DNA from: Moritella sp. Urea-trap-13
GTDB taxonomy: Bacteria; Pseudomonadota; Gammaproteobacteria; Enterobacterales; Moritellaceae
NCBI RefSeq assembly: GCF_002836355.1
Contig: NZ_PJCA01000031.1
Coordinates: 434,001-498,000 of the forward strand
Direction: 5' to 3'
DNA: 64,000 nt
The notes below the pieces were generated by a model. It worked only from the letters and a program-made list of their open reading frames with translations. It was not told where the DNA came from and did no database searches. This document shows positions 53,638-62,159 of this stretch, one piece after another (position 1 is the stretch's first letter; each line of letters starts with the position of its first letter). The position numbers were made by a program, and so were the translations under genes.

Positions 53638-53671
53638 CCTTAAACCTTGTCAAAATAATTGTCTGTAAACG

Positions 53672-53708
53672 AAAAAACCCCCGAAAGTTAAATCTTCCGA
53701 GGGTTTTT
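53672..53708 (-). terminator. his operon attenuator terminator
   Basis: On the minus strand a 15-base-pair stem with two G-U pairs (AAAAACCCTCGGAAG with CTTTCGGGGGTTTTT) is followed by T residues. It lies 35 bases before hisG and after the His-rich leader peptide. Bases 53721-53726 can pair with the 5' side of the stem (CTTCCG with CGGAAG), giving an alternative antiterminator. The pairing scheme is inferred. Confidence 0.93.
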
Positions 53709-53749
53709 CTAAATGAGTTCCGGAAGTTTGCATGCATACACCTCCAGTT

Positions 53750-53808
53750 AACAGCCTGAAAGCTAATCAAATATGATGATGGTGATGCACGTTTACTTTC
53801 AGGTTGTT
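53750..53808 (-). promoter_or_regulatory. Pause hairpin over hisL codons
   Basis: Segments 53796-53808 and 53750-53762 can pair over 13 bases with one mismatch, placing the five histidine codons in the loop. This is the usual position of the 1:2 pause hairpin in his leaders. Confidence 0.7.
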
Positions 53809-53814
53809 ATTCAT
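53767..53814 (-). CDS. hisL: his operon leader peptide HisL
   Basis: A 15-codon gene encodes MNNNLKVNVHHHHHI, with five consecutive histidine codons followed by Ile and TGA. It lies about 130 bases before hisG, with pause and terminator hairpins following. Ribosome stalling at the His codons when charged tRNA-His is scarce should favour antitermination. This is the classic his attenuation control, here seen directly in sequence. E. coli has seven His codons in a row. The upstream ribosome site is weak (GGATAA). Confidence 0.95.
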   Translation of the reverse strand: MNNNLKVNVHHHHHI

Positions 53815-53862
53815 ATATTTTATCCAGTTAGTATGTTGTTACTAATAAGTGTGGTTGAGTTC

Positions 53863-53890
53863 ACAATAGCAATCTAGGATAAAATTGCAA
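53863..53890 (-). promoter_or_regulatory. Probable his operon promoter
   Basis: On the minus strand TTGCAA (53890-53885) and TATTGT (53868-53863) are 16 bases apart, giving a transcript start about 40 bases before hisL. The region further upstream (53891-53968) is AT-rich with the repeated sequence ACTATTA and may act as an UP element. No other site was recognised between the tadD stop and hisL. Confidence 0.5.
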
Positions 53891-53968
53891 TGATTTTTTA
53901 ACTATTAGTTATAACTATTATTTATAAAATGTTTATATTAAACACAACAGTAATCAAACATAGAGTGA

Positions 53969-54964
53969 TTATTCATTTGAATAAGCAAGATCGATATCTT
54001 TGTTCATGTGTAATTTAAGGTTTTCAAGATTGATATTTGCTTTCACAAAATAACTTGGAGAAAGCTCGATTGCGCGTTCAAGAAAGTACTCAGCTTCACG
54101 ATAACGACCTTCCAATATTAAGAAGTAACCGATGTCATTATAAGCATGCTCAGTTGGCATCACTTGTTTTAATGTTTGCAGTGCTTTGCTATACATTCCT
54201 TTACGTACATAAACTAGGCCTAAATCTACCCAGGCTCTTGAAAATTGCATATCAAGATCGATAGCTTTTTTAAAATTTATTTCCGCTTCAACAAAATTAC
54301 CCACTAGGTAATGGGAGTATCCGATGTTCGTGAATAAAAGCGGGTCCTGTGGTGTGATTGGTTTTATTAAGTTAAACAATGCCATTGCTCTATCGTGATC
54401 ACCCTTAAGATCATGAATAACAGCTAGTCCCATGTAAGCTTTTACTGGGGATTGTTTATCAAGCGCGAAATAAGTATTTTTGGTGTTGGCTTGGCTGGCA
54501 AGGCGCAGTTGATCAGTGGCTATCGCTTTAGTTAATAAAACCAAAGCATCTTGTTTATTCCTTTGGGCTAAATAGATAATACCAAGTTGAGTTTGAGCGA
54601 ATACATGCGATGGTTCTACTTTAAGTACTTGTCTAAATGCTTTTCTGCCTAGTTCGGTATTTCCCTGTTTTACTTCGAGTAAACCAATTTTATAAAATAC
54701 TGCAGTATTGGTCATTGCTATTGTTGGTTTTTCTTCATCACTCGGCTGAATTTCTAATGCTTTGGCATAGAGTACAATGGCTTTATCAAATTGGCTATTT
54801 TGTTCAGCAGAGACAGCCTGCGTAAGCGTGGTTTCTCTTGTGTCAGGCGGTATGTCTGAAAAGTCGAGTTGATTATTACTGCTGGTGGTTGTACAACCAG
54901 ATAACATCGTCAAGCCAATAATTGCACATAACCAATTATTAATTCCATATGATTTTTTTATCAA
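53969..54964 (-). CDS. tadD: TadD-like tetratricopeptide lipoprotein
   Basis: The best start is a TTG at 54964, whose TTGA overlaps the tadC stop, with GGGAGAAG before it. This gives 331 residues with a lipobox GLTMLSGC (Cys near residue 23). The rest is TPR helices: AVFYKIGLLEVKQGNTELG, VFAQTQLGIIYLAQRN, LFTNIGYSHYLVGNFVEA and AWVDLGLVYVRKGMYSKAL. TadD is an outer-membrane or periplasmic pilotin-like assembly protein for Flp pili. It is the last gene of the operon in this window. Confidence 0.88.
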   Translation of the reverse strand: MIKKSYGINNWLCAIIGLTMLSGCTTTSSNNQLDFSDIPPDTRETTLTQAVSAEQNSQFDKAIVLYAKALEIQPSDEEKPTIAMTNTAVFYKIGLLEVKQGNTELGRKAFRQVLKVEPSHVFAQTQLGIIYLAQRNKQDALVLLTKAIATDQLRLASQANTKNTYFALDKQSPVKAYMGLAVIHDLKGDHDRAMALFNLIKPITPQDPLLFTNIGYSHYLVGNFVEAEINFKKAIDLDMQFSRAWVDLGLVYVRKGMYSKALQTLKQVMPTEHAYNDIGYFLILEGRYREAEYFLERAIELSPSYFVKANINLENLKLHMNKDIDLAYSNE

Positions 54965-55938
54965 AATGCTTCTCCCCAAACGGCCATGACTTTTAAAACT
55001 GCAGGTCCGATAGCGACAATAAAGAACGAAGGCCAAATACAGCACATCATAGGAAAAATCATTTTAACGCCTAACTTTGCTGCATTTTCCTCTGCTGCCT
55101 GTAACCTTTTCTCACGGTATTCATCAGAATAAATACGAATTGTTGCCGCTACACCGGTACCTAGTCTTAAACTTTGTACTATAACCGAATTTAGTCCTCT
55201 AATATCTTCTAGACCTGTTCTGTCGCTAAATTCTTTTAGCGCTTGCTGTAGAGTAAGCCCATATCTAACTTTACTACAGACTAGGTTCAGCTCAAATGAT
55301 AGTGTCGGGTGGGCTAGCTGTAATTCTTTTGCAACACGCTGAAATGATTCCAGTAATCCTAGTCCTGATTCACAACATACGATAAGTAAGTCTAGTGCAT
55401 CGGGAAAGAAACGTTTTAAATCAGTCATTCTACGCTCGGCAATTTTCTTTAATATTATACCGGGTAGAAGGTAAGCGGTTCCCAGTACAAAGGCGATTAT
55501 ATAGACAACTGTCGTTGTTGAATAAGTTGAAATGTTATTGATTAAGGCAACAACTATCCCGCCACTAATTAATAATAATAATAGTTTAATTGAGTTGAAT
55601 ATTTTGAGTGCATCTTGAGAGTGGAAGCCTGCATGAATAAGTAATTTTTTAGTCGATGAATCACCTTGATAATTCTTATTGATGAAGGGGATATGTTTTA
55701 ATTTATCAATAGTATGCTCTAGTGATGACTCATATTCTTTGGCTAAATCATCATGCGCTGTTGATTCCTTAGAGAGCTTGCTTAATTGTTTTTTAACTGG
55801 TGAGTATAAACCCGAAATCAATGATGACAGTGCAATAGCTAGTGTGATACCTGCTACGCCAGCTACCAGATAAATAGCCCATTTCATCATGTCGGGGTCG
55901 GTAAACGTGGTTTCAAAAAGCTGTATAATTTGATTCAT
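54961..55938 (-). CDS. tadC: Tad pilus inner-membrane platform protein TadC
   Basis: The 325-residue protein has a type II secretion F domain (FFPDALDLLIVCCESGLGLL, GLTLQQALKEFSDRTGLEDI, RLGTGVAATIRIYSDEYREK) and membrane helices at the N-terminus, middle and C-terminus. With TadB it forms the platform on which TadA works. It starts two bases after the tadB stop and overlaps tadD. Confidence 0.92.
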   Translation of the reverse strand: MNQIIQLFETTFTDPDMMKWAIYLVAGVAGITLAIALSSLISGLYSPVKKQLSKLSKESTAHDDLAKEYESSLEHTIDKLKHIPFINKNYQGDSSTKKLLIHAGFHSQDALKIFNSIKLLLLLISGGIVVALINNISTYSTTTVVYIIAFVLGTAYLLPGIILKKIAERRMTDLKRFFPDALDLLIVCCESGLGLLESFQRVAKELQLAHPTLSFELNLVCSKVRYGLTLQQALKEFSDRTGLEDIRGLNSVIVQSLRLGTGVAATIRIYSDEYREKRLQAAEENAAKLGVKMIFPMMCCIWPSFFIVAIGPAVLKVMAVWGEAF

Positions 55939-55940
55939 GA

Positions 55941-56909
55941 TTATACCTCAATCTTAATTAATTTGCTTATCCACCATATTCCAACCAACATGCCAATTCC
56001 GCCCCATTTAAGTAAGTTTAAACCCTCGGGGGTATTAATTAGGATACTGGTGTAATCAGGGGATGACATATAAAGTACTGCAAATAAAACGAAAGGTGTT
56101 AAAACTAGCACCCAGCCTGAAAGGCGACCTTCAGCTGATAATGTTTTTACACGACGTTTGAAGGTAAATCTTTGCCTAATTATTCTCGATAAGTTATCTA
56201 TATTTTCTGCGAGGTTACCACCAGTCTCTTTATGGATCGACACTGAACTGCAAAAGGCCATTGCTGAAGTGCTAGGCACGCGTTTCACAAAACTTAGCAA
56301 GGCTGTATGTACATCATTACCGAAATTAATGCGGTTAAACATTAGTTTAAACTCATCAGATAATTCACCTTCAAGTTCTTCATAAACAAGCTTCAATGAA
56401 TCACTAAAGGCATAACCCGCTTGTAAACCGCGCTTTAATACATCTAATGCTTCAGGGAATTGTTGCTCAATCCTTTCCATGCGTTTATTTATATTTCGGT
56501 TTAATATTAAGTGCATGATAGTAAAAACAGTGATAACAGAAAATACCGTAAATACAATGTCTAGAGTCACAAACCAAGCTGTTATGGCCAACACAAAAGA
56601 TAATAAAATGGTCATTATTAGGTATTGATGGCCGAGCATTTTAGAACCCGATAGTTCCATCTTGTAGGTGTAACTGTAAACTAAAGGTAATGATTCTACC
56701 CACTGTAAAAAAGCGGGTAGTGTTTCAACTTTTTTATTAATTAAAATATCAGCTTGGGCTTCTTCATCACCGCCAGCTAATGAGGCGAGATGTTTACGTA
56801 TATGTTTGGAGTTTGCTCGTTGTGGACTATAGACTGAGATAAAAAAACCTTGGAACAACAGTACAACAGCTACAAATACCAAGAGCAAAAACATGACTTG
56901 AGAACTCAT
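55941..56909 (-). CDS. tadB: Tad pilus inner-membrane platform protein TadB
   Basis: The 322-residue protein has an N-terminal helix, a helix pair near residues 95-140, the T2SSF domain (QFPEALDVLKRGLQAGYAF, NFGNDVHTALLSFVKRVP, ETGGNLAENIDNLSRIIRQR) and two C-terminal helices. It pairs with TadC, to which it is distantly related. It follows tadA by 11 bases. Confidence 0.92.
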   Translation of the reverse strand: MSSQVMFLLLVFVAVVLLFQGFFISVYSPQRANSKHIRKHLASLAGGDEEAQADILINKKVETLPAFLQWVESLPLVYSYTYKMELSGSKMLGHQYLIMTILLSFVLAITAWFVTLDIVFTVFSVITVFTIMHLILNRNINKRMERIEQQFPEALDVLKRGLQAGYAFSDSLKLVYEELEGELSDEFKLMFNRINFGNDVHTALLSFVKRVPSTSAMAFCSSVSIHKETGGNLAENIDNLSRIIRQRFTFKRRVKTLSAEGRLSGWVLVLTPFVLFAVLYMSSPDYTSILINTPEGLNLLKWGGIGMLVGIWWISKLIKIEV

Positions 56910-56920
56910 AAATTCACCAC

Positions 56921-58246
56921 TTAAAATCCGTTAGACAGCATATCCACAGTGAATAGGCTGTGAGGAATATTAATACCTTTATCTTTGAGTTTACGAGCAA
57001 AGGTCGGTACAACTCCTGTGGCAGCATATCTTCCCTTAATACTGCCATCGTCGTTTTTCCCTTCGCGTCTAAAAGTAAATATTTCTGACATTGTGATCAT
57101 GTCACCTTCCATACCTGTTACTTCTTGGATGCTAGTAATACGTCGTTTACCATCTTCTTGGCGCTGTAATTGCACTACAACATCAATGGCTGAGGATATT
57201 TGAGTTCTAATGTTATGCACAGGCATATCAAACCCGGCCATGCAAACCATGTTTTCTAATCGGCCTAAACCATCACGTGGAGTGTTAGCGTGGAGTGTCG
57301 TCATGGAACCTTCATGACCCGTGTTCATTGCAGCCAACATGTCTATGGCTTCACTGCCACGTACTTCGCCGATCACAATCCTATCTGGGCGCATTCTTAA
57401 GCAGTTTTTGACTAACTCACGTTGACCTACTTCACCTTTGCCTTCAATATTCGCCGGTCTTGTTTCTAATCTAACCGTATGTGGTTGCTGTAGCTGTAAT
57501 TCGGCTGAATCTTCAATGGTGATGATTCTTTCATCATTAGGTATATAGCCTGATAAAATATTTAACAGTGTGGTTTTACCACTACCTGTACCACCAGAAA
57601 TTAATATGTTTAGCTTACCTAATACGGCTGCCTGAATTAGATCTGCCATTGGTTGTGTCATCGAACCGTAGTCGATAAGTTGTTGTGCTTGAAGTTTATC
57701 GACTGTAAAACGACGAATTGATAATGCCGGACCATCGAGAGCAAGTGGGGGAATGATAGCGTTAATACGACTACCGTCTTTGAGTCTGGCATCGACCATA
57801 GGTGATGACTCATCGATTCTGCGGCCTACACCCGATACGATGCGGTCTATGATGTTAAGTAAATGTTTATCGTCATAAAATTGAACCGATACTTGTTCTA
57901 ATTTACCTGCACGCTCGACAAATATTCGGTCATAACTGTTGACTAGGATATCCGCAATTGTTGGATCTTCGAGTAGGGTTTCGAGTGGACCTAATCCTAA
58001 AATTTCGTCAGTGATTAATTTAATTAAAATTTGCCTAACCTCGAGGCTAATTGGTCTCGTCTGTTTATTCAGAAACTGATAGCAAGAATTAGCAATTTTT
58101 TCTTTGGCAACCTCTTCGGGTAAGGTTTCTAAAACGGAGAGATCAAGTTGAGTTAGCAATAGACCAAATATTTCTTGTTTGGTCTCCATATCGCTCGCAG
58201 TTAACATGCTGAAAGGGTCATTATTTTTGCTGTTGACAAATTCCAT
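56921..58246 (-). CDS. tadA: Tad pilus assembly ATPase TadA/CpaF
   Basis: The 441-residue secretion ATPase has [20 protein letters not shown] in its N-terminal domain, Walker [19 protein letters not shown] near residue 220, an Asp box with [20 protein letters not shown], Walker [21 protein letters not shown] and the His box [20 protein letters not shown]. It drives extension, and in some species retraction, of Flp pili. Its start overlaps the tadZ stop by one base. Confidence 0.96.
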   Translation of the reverse strand: MEFVNSKNNDPFSMLTASDMETKQEIFGLLLTQLDLSVLETLPEEVAKEKIANSCYQFLNKQTRPISLEVRQILIKLITDEILGLGPLETLLEDPTIADILVNSYDRIFVERAGKLEQVSVQFYDDKHLLNIIDRIVSGVGRRIDESSPMVDARLKDGSRINAIIPPLALDGPALSIRRFTVDKLQAQQLIDYGSMTQPMADLIQAAVLGKLNILISGGTGSGKTTLLNILSGYIPNDERIITIEDSAELQLQQPHTVRLETRPANIEGKGEVGQRELVKNCLRMRPDRIVIGEVRGSEAIDMLAAMNTGHEGSMTTLHANTPRDGLGRLENMVCMAGFDMPVHNIRTQISSAIDVVVQLQRQEDGKRRITSIQEVTGMEGDMITMSEIFTFRREGKNDDGSIKGRYAATGVVPTFARKLKDKGINIPHSLFTVDMLSNGF

Positions 58247-59472
58247 TATAGTCTCCGAAAAATTTTAGATAATAAGGTCGTTTTGACTGGAACCTCAATT
58301 GGGAATAACTCCCCGATAATATGTGATACTTCTTCCTGTATTACTTTATGGTCAGCTACTTTTAATAACGGTGAACCTGAATCAATGCCTGCATTGGCAA
58401 GTTGATAATTGTTACTAACGACATATAGCTTATCGATGTTTAATACTTTCTTAATATCATCGAGAGATATATTGCTGTTCTTAGTTGAATACCGATTAAC
58501 GATAATATGCAATTTATCTGTATCTATCCCTAGGTGTTGGGTTAATTGTTGAATCAGTACTTTTGCTTCACGCAGATTGAGAATATTTTGTTGTACTACA
58601 ATCAGAACTTTAGATGATAAATTCAATAATGGGATTGTGAAACGCTCAATACCTCGTGATAAGTCAACTAATACCAGGTCATGATTTAATTTAACCTTCC
58701 AGACAAGTTGGTCTAAATACCCTAAAGTTTGGCTATTTGTGTTTAATTGCGTGTAGGGTTTGCTGGCCAATAGACTTAGATTATCTCTTTTTTGCATCAT
58801 TGATTTTATGGCTGTATTATCTAATTTATCTAATTCATTTAAGGCATCGGTTAAATAATAATTGGCATCAAAATTAAACGTGTCAGCAAGCGAACCATAA
58901 TTTAGGTCCGCATCTATGATAGCTATCTCTTCGTTTGATATATTAGCGCTAATCTCACCTAGGCAACTGGTAATAAAACTGGCACCAGAACCAGGCTTGC
59001 CATTAATGACCGTGTATAGAGGCGCTATTTTACTTGTTTGAATTAATTCATTGGCAGAGTTTAGTAGTGAGTTAAACAATTCTTGCTCTACATCTTGCTG
59101 TGAAATAATGTCTTTTACTTTAAAGTGGACCGCAGTACGAATAACATCGTTACTTATGTTATCGGCGACTAAAATAAAATTAATGTCGTGTTTTGCAATT
59201 TCTTTTATATTATCTTTGGCTTTAAGGTCGTTACTATCTAGTACAAAGATAACTAAATTATGGTTGTTTACATTGCTATCTAATACTGTACAGTAATCAA
59301 CTTTTAGATTTGTCACAGTCGCAAGATAAGTAGATAAATGCTGACGCATTGTTGGGTTTTGACAAATGACTAAACAATTTAGTGGGAAAGGCAACGCTAG
59401 TTTATCTCGATCTATCGGGGCGGAGTTACTTTCACTAAATCCAATTATATTATTTGAATTTTGGTTATTCAT
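58246..59472 (-). CDS. tadZ: Tad pilus localisation protein TadZ/CpaE (ParA/MinD-like)
   Basis: The 408-residue protein has an N-terminal receiver-like domain (residues 25-150, NCLVICQNPTMRQHLSTYL) and a ParA/MinD-type ATPase domain. The P-loop reads VINGKPGSGASFITS, so the lysine after the second glycine of a normal deviant Walker box is replaced by Ala. The A' region AIIDADLNYGSLADTF and HDLVLVDLSRGIERF remain recognisable. TadZ places the pilus machine at the pole. Loss of the P-loop lysine is known among TadZ proteins, and ATP hydrolysis may be weak. Confidence 0.88.
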   Translation of the reverse strand: MNNQNSNNIIGFSESNSAPIDRDKLALPFPLNCLVICQNPTMRQHLSTYLATVTNLKVDYCTVLDSNVNNHNLVIFVLDSNDLKAKDNIKEIAKHDINFILVADNISNDVIRTAVHFKVKDIISQQDVEQELFNSLLNSANELIQTSKIAPLYTVINGKPGSGASFITSCLGEISANISNEEIAIIDADLNYGSLADTFNFDANYYLTDALNELDKLDNTAIKSMMQKRDNLSLLASKPYTQLNTNSQTLGYLDQLVWKVKLNHDLVLVDLSRGIERFTIPLLNLSSKVLIVVQQNILNLREAKVLIQQLTQHLGIDTDKLHIIVNRYSTKNSNISLDDIKKVLNIDKLYVVSNNYQLANAGIDSGSPLLKVADHKVIQEEVSHIIGELFPIEVPVKTTLLSKIFRRL

Positions 59473-59515
59473 TTATGATTCCTTACCAATAAATAGTTAA
59501 TTGTCGTTACTATAA

Positions 59516-60004
59516 TTATGATGGTGTACATAACGTTGTCGTATGGGGGGTCACACCTAAACTTTCACTTGGTAGTGTTGTTGAGAATGAAGGTGAATTT
59601 AATGTGAGAAACAGTCCTGGAATTAATAGTTGGTGTTGATAATTTATAATATCTACTTTGACAAAATTAATAAAATTAGCGTCAACAGAACTTAGGACTT
59701 GAGTTCCGTCATCCATTAGGTAATGAATTTGTAGATTAGAGGACGATAGATTAGGAATTATTGCGTTATCATTAAATAGCGCTGTAGAAATCATGTCATC
59801 AAAAGCGACAATATTACTAGTATCTAAATAACACACTGTTGCTAATCTAGCCCCACGTCGTGTCACTTCAGTTAACACATTCCAAACAAAGAATAATCGG
59901 CCAATCTCTAAAACTGCAAATAAAAGTAAGAAAAATAAGCTTCCTATAATCGCAAACTCAACAGCGTATAAGCCTTGCTGTTTACTGTGGTTGCTTTTTA
60001 TCAT
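59516..60004 (-). CDS. tadF: TadE/TadF-like pseudopilin (TadF position)
   Basis: The 162-residue protein begins with a basic stretch, then GLYAVEFAIIGSLFFLLLFA with the Glu five residues after the cleavage glycine, the TadE-like prepilin motif. A 130-residue periplasmic part follows with one pair of cysteines. It would be processed by TadV and act as a minor pseudopilin. It overlaps the preceding TadE-like gene by one base (TAATG). TadE and TadF names follow the order of genes. Confidence 0.82.
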   Translation of the reverse strand: MIKSNHSKQQGLYAVEFAIIGSLFFLLLFAVLEIGRLFFVWNVLTEVTRRGARLATVCYLDTSNIVAFDDMISTALFNDNAIIPNLSSSNLQIHYLMDDGTQVLSSVDANFINFVKVDIINYQHQLLIPGLFLTLNSPSFSTTLPSESLGVTPHTTTLCTPS

Positions 60005-60474
60005 TAGAACGCCCTCATTGTATATGTTGATACGAGCGGAAAACTAATATCTATATCGTCACCTAGGCCAAAAGTGGTGAACATGTCCGAAAATAAAGGC
60101 TGCCATGGATAAGAAACATTTATGGTGACAAACGCACCTGATAAGCTTAAATCTATGGTACTAGCCGTTAAGTTAGGTAGTAGGGGGGTTACTGAGTTTG
60201 GACTACCATATTTTATATAGCTGATGACTTTAGTTTCGATACCAGGTTTTATTTCGTATACACCAGTACCGAGTTTGGCATTGCCTGCCAGATAACGTGA
60301 TGCGTTACGGACAGTCTTGTTAAGGGCATTATATTGATAAAGCAACCTACCAAATTCAGCAGTAGCGAAAATCAACAGTAATAGAAAAGGCAGAATCATA
60401 GTAAATTCAATCGCTGCAAATCCTTGCTCATTCTTTCCTTTTGTACATTTATTGTTGCTTCTGGACTGATGCAT
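60004..60474 (-). CDS. tadE: TadE-like pseudopilin
   Basis: The 156-residue protein has the same plan: basic N-terminus, GFAAIEFTMILPFLLLLIFA as prepilin-like helix with the conserved Glu, then AEFGRLLYQYNALNKTVRNA, which is typical of TadE. The C-terminal half is a small periplasmic domain. It lies eight bases after the tadG gene. Confidence 0.87.
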   Translation of the reverse strand: MHQSRSNNKCTKGKNEQGFAAIEFTMILPFLLLLIFATAEFGRLLYQYNALNKTVRNASRYLAGNAKLGTGVYEIKPGIETKVISYIKYGSPNSVTPLLPNLTASTIDLSLSGAFVTINVSYPWQPLFSDMFTTFGLGDDIDISFPLVSTYTMRAF

Positions 60475-60482
60475 AGTCCCTC

Positions 60483-61835
60483 CTAAGAATCTGAGCTTCC
60501 TGGTACATGGAATAATACAATTTTATACGGACCGTCGTTGTCTACTGGAGTTATTGAAGGAGTTCCACTGTCAGTACAGTTACCTCCGCTATTAATAAAT
60601 TCACCGACAACATAGGATGTTGGCCCTGAACTACCCACTTTTTGAGTCATAAAGAAACATCCAATATCAAGAAAATCAAGATTATTGGCGCCATTAGTTG
60701 TACCAGTACACTCTGCGATAACGACTTGTAATATACGTCGTCCATAACTGGACCTCTGCAATCCGGCATCAGTTTCCGTAATGATATCCCCACTTGATAT
60801 AGGGTTAACTGCATCACATGAACTGTTGGTTCCACTAGAAAACTGTGCGCTGTCTAAATCATAGTCGTTGTAAGTGTATGATTTAGAAGCTGCACTGGCT
60901 TCAAGGTCTAAACCGTCTACACCAAGGTCTATCGTATCTCCTTCGCATATGTTGCTGTCTCGTAGGTGAACCGTTGAATTGACAGGACCATGCCATTCAC
61001 CCATTCGGGTATTTAGTCCTTGGGCTACAGGGCCTACTGTATTCCCTGGTTCTGTTGGTACTGATTGGTTACTTATGCCGGGCGTAAAGCAAGTTGTGCC
61101 TATGCTTGATTCACCAGCCATTGCGGCTCGGATATCTGCGGCCCCGGAATTAGAGCCAAGTCTAAGTAATTGGAAATTACCCGGGCCAATAGGTGAGTCT
61201 GCATTTGAACCAATTTTCATCAAATTTAGGCTATATTCTTTCAAACCATATTCATTAGCCCCGTCAACATTGGCGTTTGCAGTGTCAGCACAAACAACCA
61301 TGGGAACTAAATCTTGATAACAATTGCTAATATCCGAGCTCGGACCTGATAATGCTGACGCGGACACCTGCTTATTGAAATTGAAAACATCAGCGAGAAA
61401 ATTATCAAGTCCCAAATTTGTTAAAGATACTTTTACATATTTGGCGCTTTCATCATTATCGATAATAAAAGGATCTGGCTGTTGTGAAAATTCAACATTT
61501 AACTGAGCAGTCATTTGATCAAGCGTATTATCGACGCTAGATAGATCAATTGCAGCTTGTAATTCATGGTGATCGTTATGCAATATGTTCATCTGAATTA
61601 TTGCAACGACAGCTGCTCTGGCTTGTTCATGAGTTGCGCCTTGATCTAATTCGGTCGCAGCATTTAATGCTGCAGAGTCGACTAAATTTTGTAACTTCCC
61701 CTTGTTTAGTAATAAATGGCCACCGTCCAGAGCGAGCGAAGCCATAGAAATGAGTGCAAATAAGCCCAGAGTGAACATAATGAGTACGTTACCGTTCTGT
61801 TTACGTTTTAAGGTTGTTATTTTTTTATTGCACAT
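60483..61835 (-). CDS. tadG: TadG-like Flp pilus assembly protein
   Basis: The 450-residue protein starts with a basic segment and the helix GNVLIMFTLGLFALISMASL, continuing ALDGGHLLLNKGKLQNLVDS and AALNAATEL, the Tad/TadG N-terminal domain. The rest (about residues 100-450) is an exported domain with many Asn, Ser and Gly and at least ten cysteines, for example in NCYQDLVPMVVCAD, GTTCFTPG and IGCFFMTQK. That suggests several disulfides. No intact von Willebrand factor metal motif is visible. TadG may anchor or cap the machine. Confidence 0.82.
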   Translation of the reverse strand: MCNKKITTLKRKQNGNVLIMFTLGLFALISMASLALDGGHLLLNKGKLQNLVDSAALNAATELDQGATHEQARAAVVAIIQMNILHNDHHELQAAIDLSSVDNTLDQMTAQLNVEFSQQPDPFIIDNDESAKYVKVSLTNLGLDNFLADVFNFNKQVSASALSGPSSDISNCYQDLVPMVVCADTANANVDGANEYGLKEYSLNLMKIGSNADSPIGPGNFQLLRLGSNSGAADIRAAMAGESSIGTTCFTPGISNQSVPTEPGNTVGPVAQGLNTRMGEWHGPVNSTVHLRDSNICEGDTIDLGVDGLDLEASAASKSYTYNDYDLDSAQFSSGTNSSCDAVNPISSGDIITETDAGLQRSSYGRRILQVVIAECTGTTNGANNLDFLDIGCFFMTQKVGSSGPTSYVVGEFINSGGNCTDSGTPSITPVDNDGPYKIVLFHVPGSSDS

Positions 61836-61847
61836 AATGTTGCCTTT

Positions 61848-62111
61848 CTATTTATTACTGGTAGATGGCTGTGAAATATCACGAGCTGATTTAGCTTCGT
61901 AAGCACTCTTATGGTATGACGTGATCACTTTTTCGCCGTATTTACCTTCAATCGCGTTGGTTATACCGTCATTTTTCACAGGGGCATCTGGGTCAAGGAT
62001 TTGTATATCTTTCATATACTGTGTTGATGCAGACAATTCGTAATTTGGTTCTTGTACACAGCCGAATAAGAATAGGCTACAGAGCAGCATTAAGCTTAAA
62101 TTTTTCATCAT
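61848..62111 (-). CDS. Small lipoprotein of Tad operon
   Basis: The 87-residue product has a signal with lipobox SLFLFGC and then a polar domain (VQEPNYELSASTQYMKDI, GKYGEKVITSYHKSAYEAKS). It lies between rcpA and tadG and is surely co-transcribed. I do not recognise the family. Secretin loci often encode a small lipoprotein that helps the secretin reach the outer membrane, as RcpB or a pilotin does, but this is inferred from position. Confidence 0.8.
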   Translation of the reverse strand: MMKNLSLMLLCSLFLFGCVQEPNYELSASTQYMKDIQILDPDAPVKNDGITNAIEGKYGEKVITSYHKSAYEAKSARDISQPSTSNK

Positions 62112-62159
62112 AATTCCTCTTAATTCTTTCTTACGCTATAAGTATATTTGGATACAAAG

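Noticed and set aside
60979-61317. Plus-strand open frame of 112 codons inside tadG
   Set aside because: Antisense to a gene with a clear N-terminal domain and operon position; composition is that of a complementary strand.
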